Assembly: GCF_004330295.1 (NCBI RefSeq)
Contig: NZ_SJOJ01000001.1
Span: 124,001 to 188,000, forward strand
From: Rahnella victoriana
Lineage (GTDB): Bacteria > Pseudomonadota > Gammaproteobacteria > Enterobacterales > Enterobacteriaceae
Direction: 5' to 3'
DNA: 64,000 bases
Below are positions 37,966-47,573 of the stretch, in pieces. Both the position numbers and the translations under genes were made by a program. A model generated the notes under the pieces. The model searched no databases, was not told the DNA's origin, and worked only from the letters and a program-made list of their open reading frames with translations. The first letter of the stretch is position 1. The number at the start of each line of letters is the position of its first letter.

Positions 37966-38236
37966 CAGGATCCCTTTTTTATGCTTATTTATCTTGCAGG
38001 TAAAGTGGAGCAACTGGTCAAAAATCTTAACGACCATACCTGCGCAACTTCAAGATTTAAAGGAATTTTCCGGCGGATATCATAGGAAAAGATGATGGTC
38101 ACATTTCCATGTAAAACCGTCTGAATTATTCAAACATGGCATAAACCGCTTCGTTCCAAAACTGTTTAGCGTCCTATACTTATTTCCAAATACATTGGCT
38201 TTTATCTTTCTTATAAGAAAACGAAAAGGAATGACC

Positions 38237-39274
38237 ATGCCTCAGTTACAGTCTGAAAACCGCCGCATCGTGCTGGCGTCACGTCCGCACGGTAAACCTG
38301 TCGATGAAAATTTCCGTCTGGAAAAATCCCCGTTGCCGCAAGCGAAAGACGGCCAGTTATTGCTGCGCACCGTCTGGCTCTCACTCGACCCGTACATGCG
38401 TGGCCGCATGAGCGACGCGCCTTCTTACGCCGCGCCGGTGCAAATCGGGGAAGTGATGACCGGCGGTGCGGTGTCCCGCGTAGTGGAATCGAAAAGCCCG
38501 GATTTCAAAACCGGTGATTTAGTGGTCGGCAGCACCGGCTGGCAGGATTATGCCGTGGCCGATGCCAATACCGTGAAAAAACTGGAAGGTGCCGCGCTGA
38601 AACAGCCTTCCCTGGCGCTCGGTGTATTGGGCATGCCGGGCTTCACCGCGTTTATGGGGCTGCTGGATATCGGCGAGCCGAAAGCAGGGGAAACGCTGGT
38701 CGTTGCCGCAGCGACCGGACCGGTGGGTTCGCTGGTCGGGCAGATTGGGAAAATCAAAGGCTGCCGCGTGGTGGGCATCGCGGGCGGCGAAGAGAAATGC
38801 CGCTATGCGGTTGAGCATTTCGGCTTTGATGAGTGTCTCGATCACCGTGCGCCGGATCTGGATACACGCCTGAAAGCGGCCTGCCCGGACGGCATTGATG
38901 TCTATTTCGAAAACGTCGGCGGCGCGGTATTCGACGCGGTGCTGCCGCTGCTCAATACCAAAGCGCGTATTCCGCTGTGCGGGCTGGTGTCGCAATACAA
39001 CGCGACCGGCCTGAAAGAGGGACAAGATCGTCTGTCGCTGCTGACCGGCACCATCCTGAAAAAACGGATGCGTATGCAGGGCTTTATTATTTTTGATGAT
39101 TACGGCCACCGCTACCCTGAATTTGCAAAACAGATGAGCGAATGGTTTGAAGCCGGGAAAGTGAAATTCCGCGAAGATGTCGTGGAAGGATTAGAGAACG
39201 CACCGCAGGCGTTCTTTGGTCTGCTTGAGGGTAAAAACTTTGGCAAACTGGTCGTTCGTGTCGGTCAGGACTGA
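38237..39274 (+). CDS. curA: NADP-dependent oxidoreductase, CurA/YncB-like
   Basis: Zinc-free medium-chain reductase (345 residues) of the leukotriene B4 12-hydroxydehydrogenase group. The NADPH-binding motif AAATGPVGSLVGQIGKIKGCRVVGIAGG is intact, and the N-terminus NRRIVLASRPHGKPVDENFRLE is that of E. coli CurA (curcumin/NADPH double-bond reductase). Start MPQLQ follows AAGGA by seven bases; an ATG two codons earlier has no spacing for a ribosome site. It is followed 39 bp on by a DJ-1 family gene, suggesting shared handling of reactive carbonyls. Confidence 0.9.
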   Translation: MPQLQSENRRIVLASRPHGKPVDENFRLEKSPLPQAKDGQLLLRTVWLSLDPYMRGRMSDAPSYAAPVQIGEVMTGGAVSRVVESKSPDFKTGDLVVGSTGWQDYAVADANTVKKLEGAALKQPSLALGVLGMPGFTAFMGLLDIGEPKAGETLVVAAATGPVGSLVGQIGKIKGCRVVGIAGGEEKCRYAVEHFGFDECLDHRAPDLDTRLKAACPDGIDVYFENVGGAVFDAVLPLLNTKARIPLCGLVSQYNATGLKEGQDRLSLLTGTILKKRMRMQGFIIFDDYGHRYPEFAKQMSEWFEAGKVKFREDVVEGLENAPQAFFGLLEGKNFGKLVVRVGQD

Positions 39275-39313
39275 TCTGTTTCACGTCAGCTGACGGCGTC
39301 CACAGGAGGTAAC

Positions 39314-40009
39314 ATGAAATTACTGATTGTATTGACATCACACGATAAGCTTGGCGAAACCGGCAAGAAAACCGGTTTCTGGCTGGAAGAATTCACCGCG
39401 CCCTACTACGAATTTCTCGATGCAGGCGCTGAACTGACACTGGCCTCGCCGAAAGGCGGACAGCCGCCGCTCGATCCGAAAAGCGATGAGCCGGACGCGC
39501 AGACCGAAACCACGGAGCGTTTCCGCAAGGATACAGACGCACAGCACGCCCTGGCCTCGACGGTCAAACTCAGTGAAGTCAGCGCGGAGGATTTCGATGC
39601 GATTTTCTATCCCGGCGGTCACGGGCCGTTGTGGGATCTGGCCGAAGACCCGCACTCCGTTGCGCTGATCCAGGCTTTCTGGGCAGCGGGCAAGCCGGTT
39701 TCTGCGGTATGTCACGCACCGGGCGTGCTGCGCGGGGTTCTGGTGGAAGACGGCACGCCGCTGGTGAAAGACAAGCGCGTGACAGGCTTCAGTAACAGCG
39801 AAGAAGACGCGGTCGGGCTGACGGATATCGTGCCTTTCCTGGTCGAAGACGAGCTGAAAAAACATGGCGGCGATTACAGTAAAGCGGCGGACTGGCGGCC
39901 TTATGCGGTCACCGACGGCAAGCTGATCACCGGCCAGAATCCGGCCTCTTCCAGAGCCGTCGCGCAGGCGTTGCTGAAAATGCTGGGCGGCGGCGAGATC
40001 GGCAAGTAA
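39314..40009 (+). CDS. DJ-1/PfpI family protein (glutamine amidotransferase-like class I)
   Basis: Cytoplasmic protein of 231 residues. The nucleophile elbow AVCHAPG places C133 with H134, and an upstream acidic residue in GFWLEE completes the triad arrangement of the Hsp31/HchA-like branch, which has glyoxalase or chaperone activity. It follows curA by 39 bp and precedes ybhB by 37 bp, both with ribosome sites, so the three may be co-transcribed. Substrate not determined. Confidence 0.85.
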   Translation: MKLLIVLTSHDKLGETGKKTGFWLEEFTAPYYEFLDAGAELTLASPKGGQPPLDPKSDEPDAQTETTERFRKDTDAQHALASTVKLSEVSAEDFDAIFYPGGHGPLWDLAEDPHSVALIQAFWAAGKPVSAVCHAPGVLRGVLVEDGTPLVKDKRVTGFSNSEEDAVGLTDIVPFLVEDELKKHGGDYSKAADWRPYAVTDGKLITGQNPASSRAVAQALLKMLGGGEIGK

Positions 40010-40046
40010 TCTGACCGTTAACATTTCACCATCTGAAGAGGGTTTT

Positions 40047-40529
40047 ATGGCTTTTACACTGACCAGTAATGATTTGCGCGACGGCGAAAAAATGCCGGAA
40101 ACGCAGGTTTTTAACGGCATGGGCTACAACGGTGACAACCTGTCGCCGCATCTGGCCTGGTCCGGTGCGCCTGAAGGCACCAAAAGTTTTGTGATAACGG
40201 TGTACGATCCGGATGCACCGACCGGCTCCGGCTGGTGGCACTGGGGTGTGGCCAATATTCCGGCTGACGTCACCGAACTGCCGCAAGGCGCAGGCTCCGG
40301 CAAAGGCGGTTTACCCGCTGGCGCGGTTCAGACCCGTACCGACTTTGGTAAAGCCGGTTATGGCGGCGCAGCGCCTCCGCAAGGCGAACACCATCACTAT
40401 CACTTCACCGTCTACGCCATCGATACTGAAACGCTGGAAGTCGATGAGAACGCCAGCGGCGCGTATCTCGGCTTCAACGTTCACTTCCATACTCTCGGCA
40501 AAGCATCACTGACAGTGATATACAGCTGA
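40047..40529 (+). CDS. ybhB: PEBP-family protein YbhB
   Basis: Cytoplasmic phosphatidylethanolamine-binding-protein-like protein (160 residues), related to the Raf kinase inhibitor fold. The ligand-site motif YDPDAPTGSGWWHWGVANIP and the C-terminal GFNVHFHTLGKASL are intact. In E. coli ybhB sits between bioA and ybhC, and ybhC follows here. The function is unknown; kinase-related names come from the eukaryotic fold only. Confidence 0.93.
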   Translation: MAFTLTSNDLRDGEKMPETQVFNGMGYNGDNLSPHLAWSGAPEGTKSFVITVYDPDAPTGSGWWHWGVANIPADVTELPQGAGSGKGGLPAGAVQTRTDFGKAGYGGAAPPQGEHHHYHFTVYAIDTETLEVDENASGAYLGFNVHFHTLGKASLTVIYS

Positions 40530-40556
40530 TTCCTGTGGTATAAAAGACGCAGAAAA

Positions 40557-40588
40557 GGTGGTCAGTTTTTACTGGCCGCCGTTTTTTT
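40557..40588 (+). terminator. Intrinsic terminator of ybhB
   Basis: GGTGGTCAG pairs with CTGGCCGCC (two G-U pairs) around a TTTTTA loop, followed by a seven-U run. Confidence 0.8.
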
Positions 40589-40652
40589 ATTGCGGCTCTG
40601 GCCGCGACATTGAAAAAAAAGAATAACCTTCTTCATCAAGGAGTCAGTCCAA

Positions 40653-41933
40653 GTGAAAATTTCCACCCTGTCGCGCGCGTGCGCTATCTTGTCGGCCAGC
40701 CTGATCCTGGCGGCATGTAGCAGCAGCCATGAAGGCTTATCCAGCCAGGTTGCGCCGGGCACCGCGTCACTGCCCGTGTTATCAGCGGACGAAGCGGCCA
40801 ATTTTACAACGAAAAATTATCTGGCCTTTGGCGGCCCTTCTTTGCAGGTTCAGCAGCAGGGCTGGTTCCCTAAACTGGCAAGCACTGACGGCGTGAAAAC
40901 CAACTTCGTGGTCGGCCCGCAGTTAGGCACCGACGGCGCAGAATATTCCAGCGTTCAGATGGCGGTAAACGCCGCGCTGGCGGTACGTAACCACGGCGAG
41001 CGTATCTTCATTAAAATCCTGCCGGGTACCTACAACGGCGCAGTTTACATTCCGGCTGGCGCACCGCCAGTGACCTTATTCGGTGCAGGCAACAGCTCTG
41101 CGGATGTGACCCTCGCACAGGGTCTGGAAGCCTCAGTAGCGCCAGCAACTTACCGTTCTACTGTCAGCCCTAACGGTCAGTTCCTGCCGGGCGATCGCGC
41201 ATTCTATATGTTCCAGAATTGCGCTACTCAGACCACCGACACCATCGGTACCGGTTGCAGCGCGACTGTCTGGTCACAAAGCAACGGTCTTCAGGTGCAG
41301 AACCTGACCATCGGCAACTCCCTGCTCGATACCGTGGATGCGGGCGATCACTCCGCCGTGGCATTGCGTACCGACGGCGACAATGTGATTCTGGATAACG
41401 TGCGCCTGATTGGCCGCCAGAACACCCTGATGGTTAACACCGCCAATATCCACAACCAGATCAACAACAGCCGTTACAGCCGTGCTTACGTGCATAACAG
41501 CCTGATCGTGGGTGATGTGGATTACGTGATTGGCCGTGCAAGCGCGGTATTCGACCATGTGGAATTCCACACCGTCAGCAGCCGTGGCGTGAAACAGGCA
41601 TCCATCTTTGCACCGAACACCCCGGCTATCGCGCCTTATGGTTTCCTGGTGATCGACAGTAACCTGACCGGTGACCGTGGCTTCGAGCAGGCAGCGAAAG
41701 CGAAAATGGGCCGTGCGTGGGATGCCAGTGATGCCAACAGCCAGCTGGTGATCCGCGACAGCAGCTTCGACAACAGCTATGACCAGATGAGCCCGTGGGG
41801 CGCTTCCGTCTTCTCCGGCCAGCCGTTTGTCGGCAATGTGCCGAAAGATGATAAACAACAGCGCAACGTGAATGACACCAGCTTCAACCGCCTGTGGCAG
41901 TACAACAACGTGCTGACTCAGCCTGCGAAGTAA
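40653..41933 (+). CDS. ybhC: Pectinesterase-family outer-membrane lipoprotein YbhC
   Basis: Lipoprotein of 426 residues with signal peptide and lipobox LILAACSS (cleavage before C22). The right-handed beta-helix of carbohydrate esterase family 8 carries the catalytic aspartate region VGDVDYVIGRASAVF and GRAWD of pectin methylesterases. In E. coli the homologue has acyl-CoA thioesterase activity and no demonstrated pectin activity; in a plant-associated species pectin modification is possible. Start is GTG after AAGGAG. It lies beside ybhB as in E. coli. Confidence 0.92.
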   Translation: MKISTLSRACAILSASLILAACSSSHEGLSSQVAPGTASLPVLSADEAANFTTKNYLAFGGPSLQVQQQGWFPKLASTDGVKTNFVVGPQLGTDGAEYSSVQMAVNAALAVRNHGERIFIKILPGTYNGAVYIPAGAPPVTLFGAGNSSADVTLAQGLEASVAPATYRSTVSPNGQFLPGDRAFYMFQNCATQTTDTIGTGCSATVWSQSNGLQVQNLTIGNSLLDTVDAGDHSAVALRTDGDNVILDNVRLIGRQNTLMVNTANIHNQINNSRYSRAYVHNSLIVGDVDYVIGRASAVFDHVEFHTVSSRGVKQASIFAPNTPAIAPYGFLVIDSNLTGDRGFEQAAKAKMGRAWDASDANSQLVIRDSSFDNSYDQMSPWGASVFSGQPFVGNVPKDDKQQRNVNDTSFNRLWQYNNVLTQPAK

Positions 41934-41950
41934 TTCAGTCTGATGTTGTG

Positions 41951-41986
41951 AAAAAACCGCCGGGGTTGCCTCCGGCGGTTTTTTTT
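41951..41986. terminator. Bidirectional terminator between ybhC and the chemoreceptor gene
   Basis: AACCGCCGG / CCGGCGGTT with a loop of about 8 nt; eight U residues follow on the plus strand and six on the minus strand, so it can end both convergent genes. Confidence 0.9.
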
Positions 41987-42001
41987 GATCACAAGGAAAT
42001 G

Positions 42002-43513
42002 TTATCGCGCTTCGTTACCAAGGCGGAACACCGACACGGTACGTTCCAGATTGACCGCCTGCTCATCGAGCGATGCTGCCGCGCTGGCAGACTGCTGAAC
42101 CAGCGCCGAGTTTTGCTGCGTCACGGTATCCATTTCCGCCACCGCCAGCGCAATCTGGCTGATGCCACGACTTTGCTCGTCCGACGCCGAGGCAATCTCA
42201 TGAATAATTTGTGTCACATGACGGACCGAGCCGACAATCTCTTCCATAGTGCCACCGGCTTTCCCGACCAGCACCGAACCGTTGTTGACGTTAATCACTG
42301 ATTTGTCGATCAGCCCTTCGATCTCTTTCGCTGCCTGCCCGCTGCGCTGCGCCAGATTGCGCACTTCGCTGGCGACCACCGCAAAACCACGCCCCTGCTC
42401 GCCTGCGCGTGCCGCTTCCACCGCCGCGTTCAGCGCCAGAATATTGGTCTGGAAAGCGATGCTGTTGATCACCGTGGTGATTTCTGAAATCTGCTTCGAG
42501 CTGACGGTGATTTCTTTCATCACGCCCACCACATCGGCCACCAGTTTACCGCCACGCGCCGCCGTATCCGCCGCATCCGAGGCCAGCTGACTGGCCTGAC
42601 TGGCGTTGTCGGCGTTCTGTTTCACCGTCGAGGTCAGCTGCTCCATACTCGCCGCCGTTTGCCCGAGCGCCGCCGCCTGCTCTTCAGTACGGGCCGACAG
42701 ATCGATGTTGCCCGCCGCAATCTCACCCGAGGCGCGCGTCACCTGCGTCACGCCCTGACGGATATCGCCGATGATGCCGTGCAGGTTCTGGTTCATGGTT
42801 TCGATCGCCCGGCTCAGTTGCCCCACTTCGTCAAAACTGTGACTGGCTGAATGCGTGGAAAGATCCCCGGCGGCGATGCGTTCTGCGGTTTGCAGCGTAC
42901 GGCGCAACGGCAGCGTCAGCTGACGGGTCATCCGCCACGAAATCAGCACACCGGCAATCACGGTCGCCACGATGATCACCAGCATTTCCTGAATGGTGCG
43001 CGTGACTTCGTTGTGCAGGTTATTCATCTCGTGATCGAGCAGTGTGTTCGACGCTGAGGTCAGCGCCAGCCCGGCGGCGGCCAGTTTTGCGGTAATGTCC
43101 TTGGCATCGCTGCCCGCCGGAGGATTCAGCGTTTGCTGCCAGTTTTCACGGTAATGACGGATATTTTCCGGCATGGCATCCACCAGCGGCTGATCCCGCG
43201 GATCCCATGAATAGGCTGCCACCTCGGTCTGCCGGGTTTCCAGCTTATCCAGTGCCTGTCGGTTTTCTTCAACAAATTTGGGGTCTTTGCTGGCCATGTA
43301 TGACAGCCGGGTGAATTTCGCATCGCTCAGTAAATCGTTGACGGTTTTGAGCAAGGTGGCTTTTTCTGCGCGTTGGTTGATGCTGGTCAGATGGGTGATA
43401 CCGGACACAGCGACAAAGGATCCCAGCAGCAACACCAGCGCAAATCCTGCGCCGAGTTTGTTAGCGATTGTGGCATGGCGAACCCGGCCAGCGATCCCTG
43501 AAAGTACATTCAT
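42002..43513 (-). CDS. Methyl-accepting chemotaxis protein, Tar/Tsr-like
   Basis: Transmembrane chemoreceptor of 503 residues. TM1 is at about 15-38 ([20 protein letters not shown]), a periplasmic ligand-binding bundle of roughly 145 residues follows, TM2 is near 180-200 ([17 protein letters not shown]), then HAMP and the cytoplasmic signalling coil. The invariant hairpin tip [28 protein letters not shown] is present, flanked by methylation-type glutamines. Start MNVLSGIAG follows GGGAGAAGAAA. The C-terminus ends VFRLGNEAR with no NWETF pentapeptide. Ligand unknown. It lies between ybhC and pgl, where E. coli has no such gene. Confidence 0.92.
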   Translation of the reverse strand: MNVLSGIAGRVRHATIANKLGAGFALVLLLGSFVAVSGITHLTSINQRAEKATLLKTVNDLLSDAKFTRLSYMASKDPKFVEENRQALDKLETRQTEVAAYSWDPRDQPLVDAMPENIRHYRENWQQTLNPPAGSDAKDITAKLAAAGLALTSASNTLLDHEMNNLHNEVTRTIQEMLVIIVATVIAGVLISWRMTRQLTLPLRRTLQTAERIAAGDLSTHSASHSFDEVGQLSRAIETMNQNLHGIIGDIRQGVTQVTRASGEIAAGNIDLSARTEEQAAALGQTAASMEQLTSTVKQNADNASQASQLASDAADTAARGGKLVADVVGVMKEITVSSKQISEITTVINSIAFQTNILALNAAVEAARAGEQGRGFAVVASEVRNLAQRSGQAAKEIEGLIDKSVINVNNGSVLVGKAGGTMEEIVGSVRHVTQIIHEIASASDEQSRGISQIALAVAEMDTVTQQNSALVQQSASAAASLDEQAVNLERTVSVFRLGNEAR

Positions 43514-43663
43514 TTTCTTCTCCCTGATAAACAAAAGGACTGACTCTGAAGTGGCAACGCCACCGAAGAATGAGTGAATAACGGGAGAGTTATCGACCAG
43601 TGATGTTCAACATTTAGAGGGACGTTAAAATATTTCTTATCAATAGCACGTCCGGCACAGGCA

Positions 43664-43691
43664 ATAAAAAAGCCCCTTATTACAGGGGCTT
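43664..43691 (-). terminator. Intrinsic terminator of pgl
   Basis: AAGCCCCT / AGGGGCTT stem with a short AT loop and a six-U run on the minus strand, 77 bp past the pgl stop. Confidence 0.85.
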
Positions 43692-43767
43692 GATCATTAT
43701 TTCACAGCGGTATTATGGGTCAGTTAAAAATAAAACATTAACTAAACTCATCAGTAACCCTGTGTGA

Positions 43768-44766
43768 TTAATGAATTTCCAGAATGCTTACCCACATCGG
43801 ACCTTTACCCACGGCGTACGTTTTCAGGGTGGTCAGCTGACCGTTTTGCGGATCAATCTTCGCCACTTCGATGGCATCGGATTTCTGACCGGCAGTGATC
43901 ACATACTGGCCGGTATGATCGATATTGAAACCGCGTGGCTGCGTCTGGGTGGCATGATGGCCGACCAGCTCCAGCTCGCTGCCGTCTGCTGAAACGCTCA
44001 GCACGGAAATCAGGCTGGCGGTACGATCGGAGGCATACAGGAATTTGCCGTCCGGCGTGATGTGTAAATCCGCCGCCCAGCAGGTGCCGGTGAAATCCGC
44101 AGGCATAATGCCGAGGGTCTGCACCTGACGGTATTCGCCGCTTGTCACGTCTTTCTGGTACACGTCCACGCTGCTGTTCAGCTCATTTACACAGTAGGCA
44201 AAATGATGATTCGGGTGGAATGCCATATGGCGCGGACCGGCACCGGCGACGGTTTTCAGCTCCGGCGCGTCATGCGGCGTCGCTTCACCGTTCACGCTGA
44301 AGTCGAACTGACGGATGCGGTCTTCTTTCAGTGCCGGGATCATCAGCACCTGATTCGTCGGGTCAATATTGGCTGAGTGCGGCGCCTGGATGTTTTCCAG
44401 TACCTGAGTCGGCGCCAGCGCGAGACCTTTTTCATCCAGCGGATGAATGCTGACGTTGTTAAAACTGTAGGACGCGGAGAACACAAAACGCCCCTGAAGA
44501 TCGATACCCAGATGGGTCGGGCTGCCCGGCAGCGGAGCCATCGCGGCTTCTTCCAGCTGACCTTCGTGGTCGATACGGTAAGTCAGCACGCCGAATTCCG
44601 GACGCACGCCGACATACAAACGGTGGCCATCAGGATGAATCACCATCGGCTGAACCTGTCCCGGAACCTCAACGGTTTGCAGCAGGCTCAGTTCACCATT
44701 ATCTGCCAGACGAAAAGCATGGATTTGCTGGCTCTCAGGGCTGGCAACATAGACGATTTGCTTCAT
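43768..44766 (-). CDS. pgl: 6-phosphogluconolactonase Pgl
   Basis: Cytoplasmic beta-propeller lactonase (332 residues) that hydrolyses 6-phosphogluconolactone in the oxidative pentose phosphate pathway. The E. coli enzyme is of this seven-bladed type, and the family segments [26 protein letters not shown] and ETQPRGFN-like ([17 protein letters not shown]) are present. The start is the ATG following AAGGAGATGTG; the in-frame GTG immediately upstream is less likely. Divergent from ybhA; as in E. coli the two genes are neighbours. Confidence 0.95.
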   Translation of the reverse strand: MKQIVYVASPESQQIHAFRLADNGELSLLQTVEVPGQVQPMVIHPDGHRLYVGVRPEFGVLTYRIDHEGQLEEAAMAPLPGSPTHLGIDLQGRFVFSASYSFNNVSIHPLDEKGLALAPTQVLENIQAPHSANIDPTNQVLMIPALKEDRIRQFDFSVNGEATPHDAPELKTVAGAGPRHMAFHPNHHFAYCVNELNSSVDVYQKDVTSGEYRQVQTLGIMPADFTGTCWAADLHITPDGKFLYASDRTASLISVLSVSADGSELELVGHHATQTQPRGFNIDHTGQYVITAGQKSDAIEVAKIDPQNGQLTTLKTYAVGKGPMWVSILEIH

Positions 44767-44947
44767 CACATCTCCTTATTAAATCTCAATGGACAGTTAT
44801 GTTTTGTAAAAGCGTAGCTCAGGTTAGCACGATAACCCAGCTCACCGGCGGCACCTTTAGTGCCGGATACGCGGTTTAATTAGCAGGCTAAAAAAGGTAA
44901 CATGGCGATAATTCCCCCGATCCACCTACACTTACGATGGACTGCTC

Positions 44948-45769
44948 ATGACTTATCGCATTATTGCGCTCGATCTCGACGGGACGCTGCTTGACCGCCA
45001 GAAACGTATCCTTCCAGAATCCCTCGCCGCACTGGCCGATGCCCGCGCGCAGGGTATCAAAGTGGTCGTCGTGACCGGACGCCATCATGTGGCGATCCAT
45101 CCGTTTTATCAGGCATTGCAACTCGATACACCTGCTATCTGCTGTAACGGGACGTATTTGTATGATTATCAGGCGCGTAAGGTCTTAACCTCCGATCCGC
45201 TGGATCCGGTTAAGGCGAAAAAAGTCGTGGATTTGCTGGAGTATCACGGCATTCACGGGCTGCTGTATGTGGATGACGCGATGCTGTTTCAGCAACCAAG
45301 CGGTCATGTGAGCCGTTCTATCGCCTGGGGACAAACCCTGCCGGAACATCAGCGTCCGACGATTACTCAGGTTAACAGCCTGCGGGACGCCGCGGACGCC
45401 GCGCAGTCCATCTGGAAATTTGCCACCTCGCATCAGGATCTCGACACGCTGCATACCTTTGCGGCACAGGTGGAAAACGAGCTGGGTCTGGCCTGCGAAT
45501 GGTCATGGCACGATCAGGTGGATGTCGCGAAAGGCGGCAACAGCAAAGGCCGTCGTTTGCAGGAATGGGTAGAATCTCAGGGCATGAGCATGCAGGACGT
45601 GGTGGCGTTTGGTGATAACTATAACGACCTGAGCATGTTAGAAAATGTCGGTCTGGGCGTGGCGATGGGCAATGCCGCCGATGCGATCAAAGAACGCGCC
45701 GCGCTGGTCATCGGCGACCACGAAACGCCGGGAATTGCCGACGTGATCCGCAGCAAAGTCCTCAGCTAA
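44948..45769 (+). CDS. ybhA: HAD phosphatase YbhA (pyridoxal phosphate phosphatase)
   Basis: Cof-type HAD hydrolase of 273 residues. Motif I is ALDLDGTLLD with D9 as nucleophile and D11 as acid/base, motif II is the VVVTGR threonine region, and motif IV GDNYNDLSML near the C-terminus binds magnesium. E. coli YbhA dephosphorylates pyridoxal phosphate and fructose-1,6-bisphosphate. It is divergent from pgl. In E. coli it adjoins modC; here two small regulator genes are inserted between. Confidence 0.93.
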   Translation: MTYRIIALDLDGTLLDRQKRILPESLAALADARAQGIKVVVVTGRHHVAIHPFYQALQLDTPAICCNGTYLYDYQARKVLTSDPLDPVKAKKVVDLLEYHGIHGLLYVDDAMLFQQPSGHVSRSIAWGQTLPEHQRPTITQVNSLRDAADAAQSIWKFATSHQDLDTLHTFAAQVENELGLACEWSWHDQVDVAKGGNSKGRRLQEWVESQGMSMQDVVAFGDNYNDLSMLENVGLGVAMGNAADAIKERAALVIGDHETPGIADVIRSKVLS

Positions 45770-45782
45770 CCCCCGCTTTATC

Positions 45783-45810
45783 CGCCTTCCCCTGTTAAAC
45801 GGGGAAGGCG
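45783..45810 (+). terminator. Probable terminator of ybhA
   Basis: CGCCTTCCCC / GGGGAAGGCG perfect 10-bp stem with an 8-nt loop, 13 bp beyond the ybhA stop, followed by ACACGTCTTTTG. Confidence 0.7.
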
Positions 45811-45828
45811 ACACGTCTTTTGTGGATA

Positions 45829-46113
45829 TCACTCCGTTTTCACTGCGGCTTTTTTTCTCGGCGCAATGATATTCCGGCGTATTAACCTGCACTCCTCATC
45901 AAAATACCGGCTCGGCCAGATCACCCACGGATGAACGCCCAGCGCGCGGGCGATCAGCATTTCCCCTTTCGGCCACGGACGTGCCAGCGCATTGGCCAGT
46001 GTCGAGGATCCTAAACCTGCTCTGCGTGAAACTTCTGCCAGCGTGGTTCTTTTTTTGCGCAGCCCGGCGATGATATCCGCCTGATGCCAGTCTTTTAATG
46101 TTCCCTTTTCCAT
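45829..46113 (-). CDS. Ner/Nlp-family DNA-binding protein
   Basis: Small regulator of 94 residues. The core DWHQADIIAGLRKKRTTLAEVSRRAGLGSSTLANAL with RPWPKGEMLIARALGVHPWVIWPSRY is the Ner/Nlp (SfsB) fold related to phage Mu Ner. The C-terminal tail is basic (APRKKAAVK). Start ATG follows AGGAAG; an in-frame GTG lies just before. It is divergent from an XRE-type repressor gene with a 25-bp palindrome between, like a small phage-type switch. Target unknown. Confidence 0.85.
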   Translation of the reverse strand: MEKGTLKDWHQADIIAGLRKKRTTLAEVSRRAGLGSSTLANALARPWPKGEMLIARALGVHPWVIWPSRYFDEECRLIRRNIIAPRKKAAVKTE

Positions 46114-46196
46114 CACTCTTCCTTTGTTGTGCCTGCAGCCAACAGAAAGCTCGACTACACTTTCCGATAACGATGTCCAGTAACTCTAAACAACAA

Positions 46197-46221
46197 TTAT
46201 GTTAAGTGATGCTAAACATAA
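46197..46221. promoter_or_regulatory. Palindromic operator candidate between the Ner-like and XRE genes
   Basis: TTATGTT and AACATAA, perfect 7-bp arms separated by 11 bp, lie in the 134-bp divergent gap. A second sequence related to one half (CTAAACA at 46186-46192 and 46212-46218) repeats 26 bp apart. Binding by one of the two adjacent regulators is inferred from position. Confidence 0.45.
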
Positions 46222-46247
46222 CGTCAATACAGTTTCTATGGTTATTG

Positions 46248-46514
46248 ATGATGATCCCACACCGACTTAAATCAGCCCGCAAGAAAGCCAAACTGACGCA
46301 GGAAAAATTAGGGGTTTTAGCGGGAATTGATGAGAGCACTGCGCGTTCGCGGGTGTCGCAATATGAAAGCGGCACATACAGCCCGAACTTTGACACCATG
46401 TGTCATTTCGCCCGCGTACTGAATGTGCCGGAATGCTATTTTTATATCATTGACGATGCGTTTGCCGAAGACGTTGTGGTGCTTTACGAGGCCTTTAAGG
46501 CCGCGAAGAGCTAA
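46248..46514 (+). CDS. XRE-family helix-turn-helix protein
   Basis: Small repressor-like protein of about 88 residues. The helix-turn-helix domain ([38 protein letters not shown]) covers residues 4-45 and is followed by [24 protein letters not shown]. The start is uncertain: ATG codons at 46248 and 46251 lack a strong ribosome site, and the frame is open upstream to 46206. The stop overlaps that of convergent modC by three to four bases. Pairs with the divergent Ner-like gene. Possibly a remnant of a mobile element. Confidence 0.78.
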   Translation: MMIPHRLKSARKKAKLTQEKLGVLAGIDESTARSRVSQYESGTYSPNFDTMCHFARVLNVPECYFYIIDDAFAEDVVVLYEAFKAAKS

Positions 46515-47572
46515 CGATTTACCGAGACACTTTTGATCTGCGCATACAGCCACTGGCCTGCGCGGATCATCAGCTCATCCCGCGCCCACGGCGTGATACG
46601 CGCCCAGATAATGTGATCCGCCATCGCCAGTTTCACTTCGACCTGATTGCTGACATCCAGACATTCCAGCACCTTAGCGGGCAGCACATTTCGGATGCTG
46701 CTGTTGTTGGCCGTCGGTTGCAGCACCAGTGACACATCCGTGGCATTCACGCGGATCCGCAGCGCGGTGCCGGGTTCCTCATCCACTTTGCTGATCCACA
46801 GGCGCTGATCGCCAATCGCCAGCGCTGTCATTTCATAGCGCGGATGATGTTCGAGCACGCTGACGTTGAGCACACTGCTTTGCTCTTCTTTCGGCAGCCA
46901 AGGACGCATGACATTGCTCGCCCAGACCTCTTCCAGCGTGCCCATCGCCAGCACTTTACCCGCATCCAGCACCAGCACTTTTTCCGCCAGACGAAGGATC
47001 TCATCCAGACTGTGCGTGACATACAAAATGGGGATGCTGACTTCCAGCGCCAGCCGCTCCAGATACGGCATCAGCTCGCGTTTACGCGGGATATCCAGCG
47101 CGGCCAGGGGTTCATCCATCAGCAGGATTTCCGGCGCGGTCAGCAGCGCACGGCCAATCGCCACACGCTGTTTTTCGCCGCCGGACAAGGTGAGCGGAAA
47201 GCGATCCAGCAGCGCGCCGATCCCCAGCAAACGCACAATGCTGTCGAACTGACCGCGCATCGACGGCGCCATGCCGTATTGCAGGTTGCCCTTTACCCGG
47301 TAATGCGGAAACAGGCGCGCATCCTGAAAAACATAGCCGACACGACGTTTTTCAGGCGGCAGGAAAATGCCGTTTTGCACATCCGATAAAATGCGGCCAT
47401 TGAGCGTGATATGGCCAGTGTCCGGCATGGTCAGCCCGCCGATGGCATTGATCAGCGAGGTTTTGCCCGCACCGGAAAGACCAAAAATGGCGGTGATCCC
47501 CTGCGCCGGTAAGGTCTGCGTGACCTGTAATTCCAGGCTGCCCAGCGTCTGGCTGAAATCGAGTTCAAGCAT
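46511..47572 (-). CDS. modC: Molybdate ABC transporter ATP-binding protein ModC
   Basis: ATPase of the ModABC molybdate importer (353 residues). Walker A is GLSGAGKT (31-38), signature LSGGEKQR, Walker [13 protein letters not shown]-loop YVTHSLDE. The C-terminal 70 residues form a MOP/TOBE molybdate-binding domain ([21 protein letters not shown]). Start [11 protein letters not shown] is two bases after the modB stop; 42 in-frame codons upstream overlap modB. Confidence 0.96.
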   Translation of the reverse strand: MLELDFSQTLGSLELQVTQTLPAQGITAIFGLSGAGKTSLINAIGGLTMPDTGHITLNGRILSDVQNGIFLPPEKRRVGYVFQDARLFPHYRVKGNLQYGMAPSMRGQFDSIVRLLGIGALLDRFPLTLSGGEKQRVAIGRALLTAPEILLMDEPLAALDIPRKRELMPYLERLALEVSIPILYVTHSLDEILRLAEKVLVLDAGKVLAMGTLEEVWASNVMRPWLPKEEQSSVLNVSVLEHHPRYEMTALAIGDQRLWISKVDEEPGTALRIRVNATDVSLVLQPTANNSSIRNVLPAKVLECLDVSNQVEVKLAMADHIIWARITPWARDELMIRAGQWLYAQIKSVSVNR

Positions 47573-47573
47573 G

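Noticed and set aside
45829-46514. Prophage
   Set aside because: Only two small regulator genes; no integrase, transposase, structural genes or att-like repeats.
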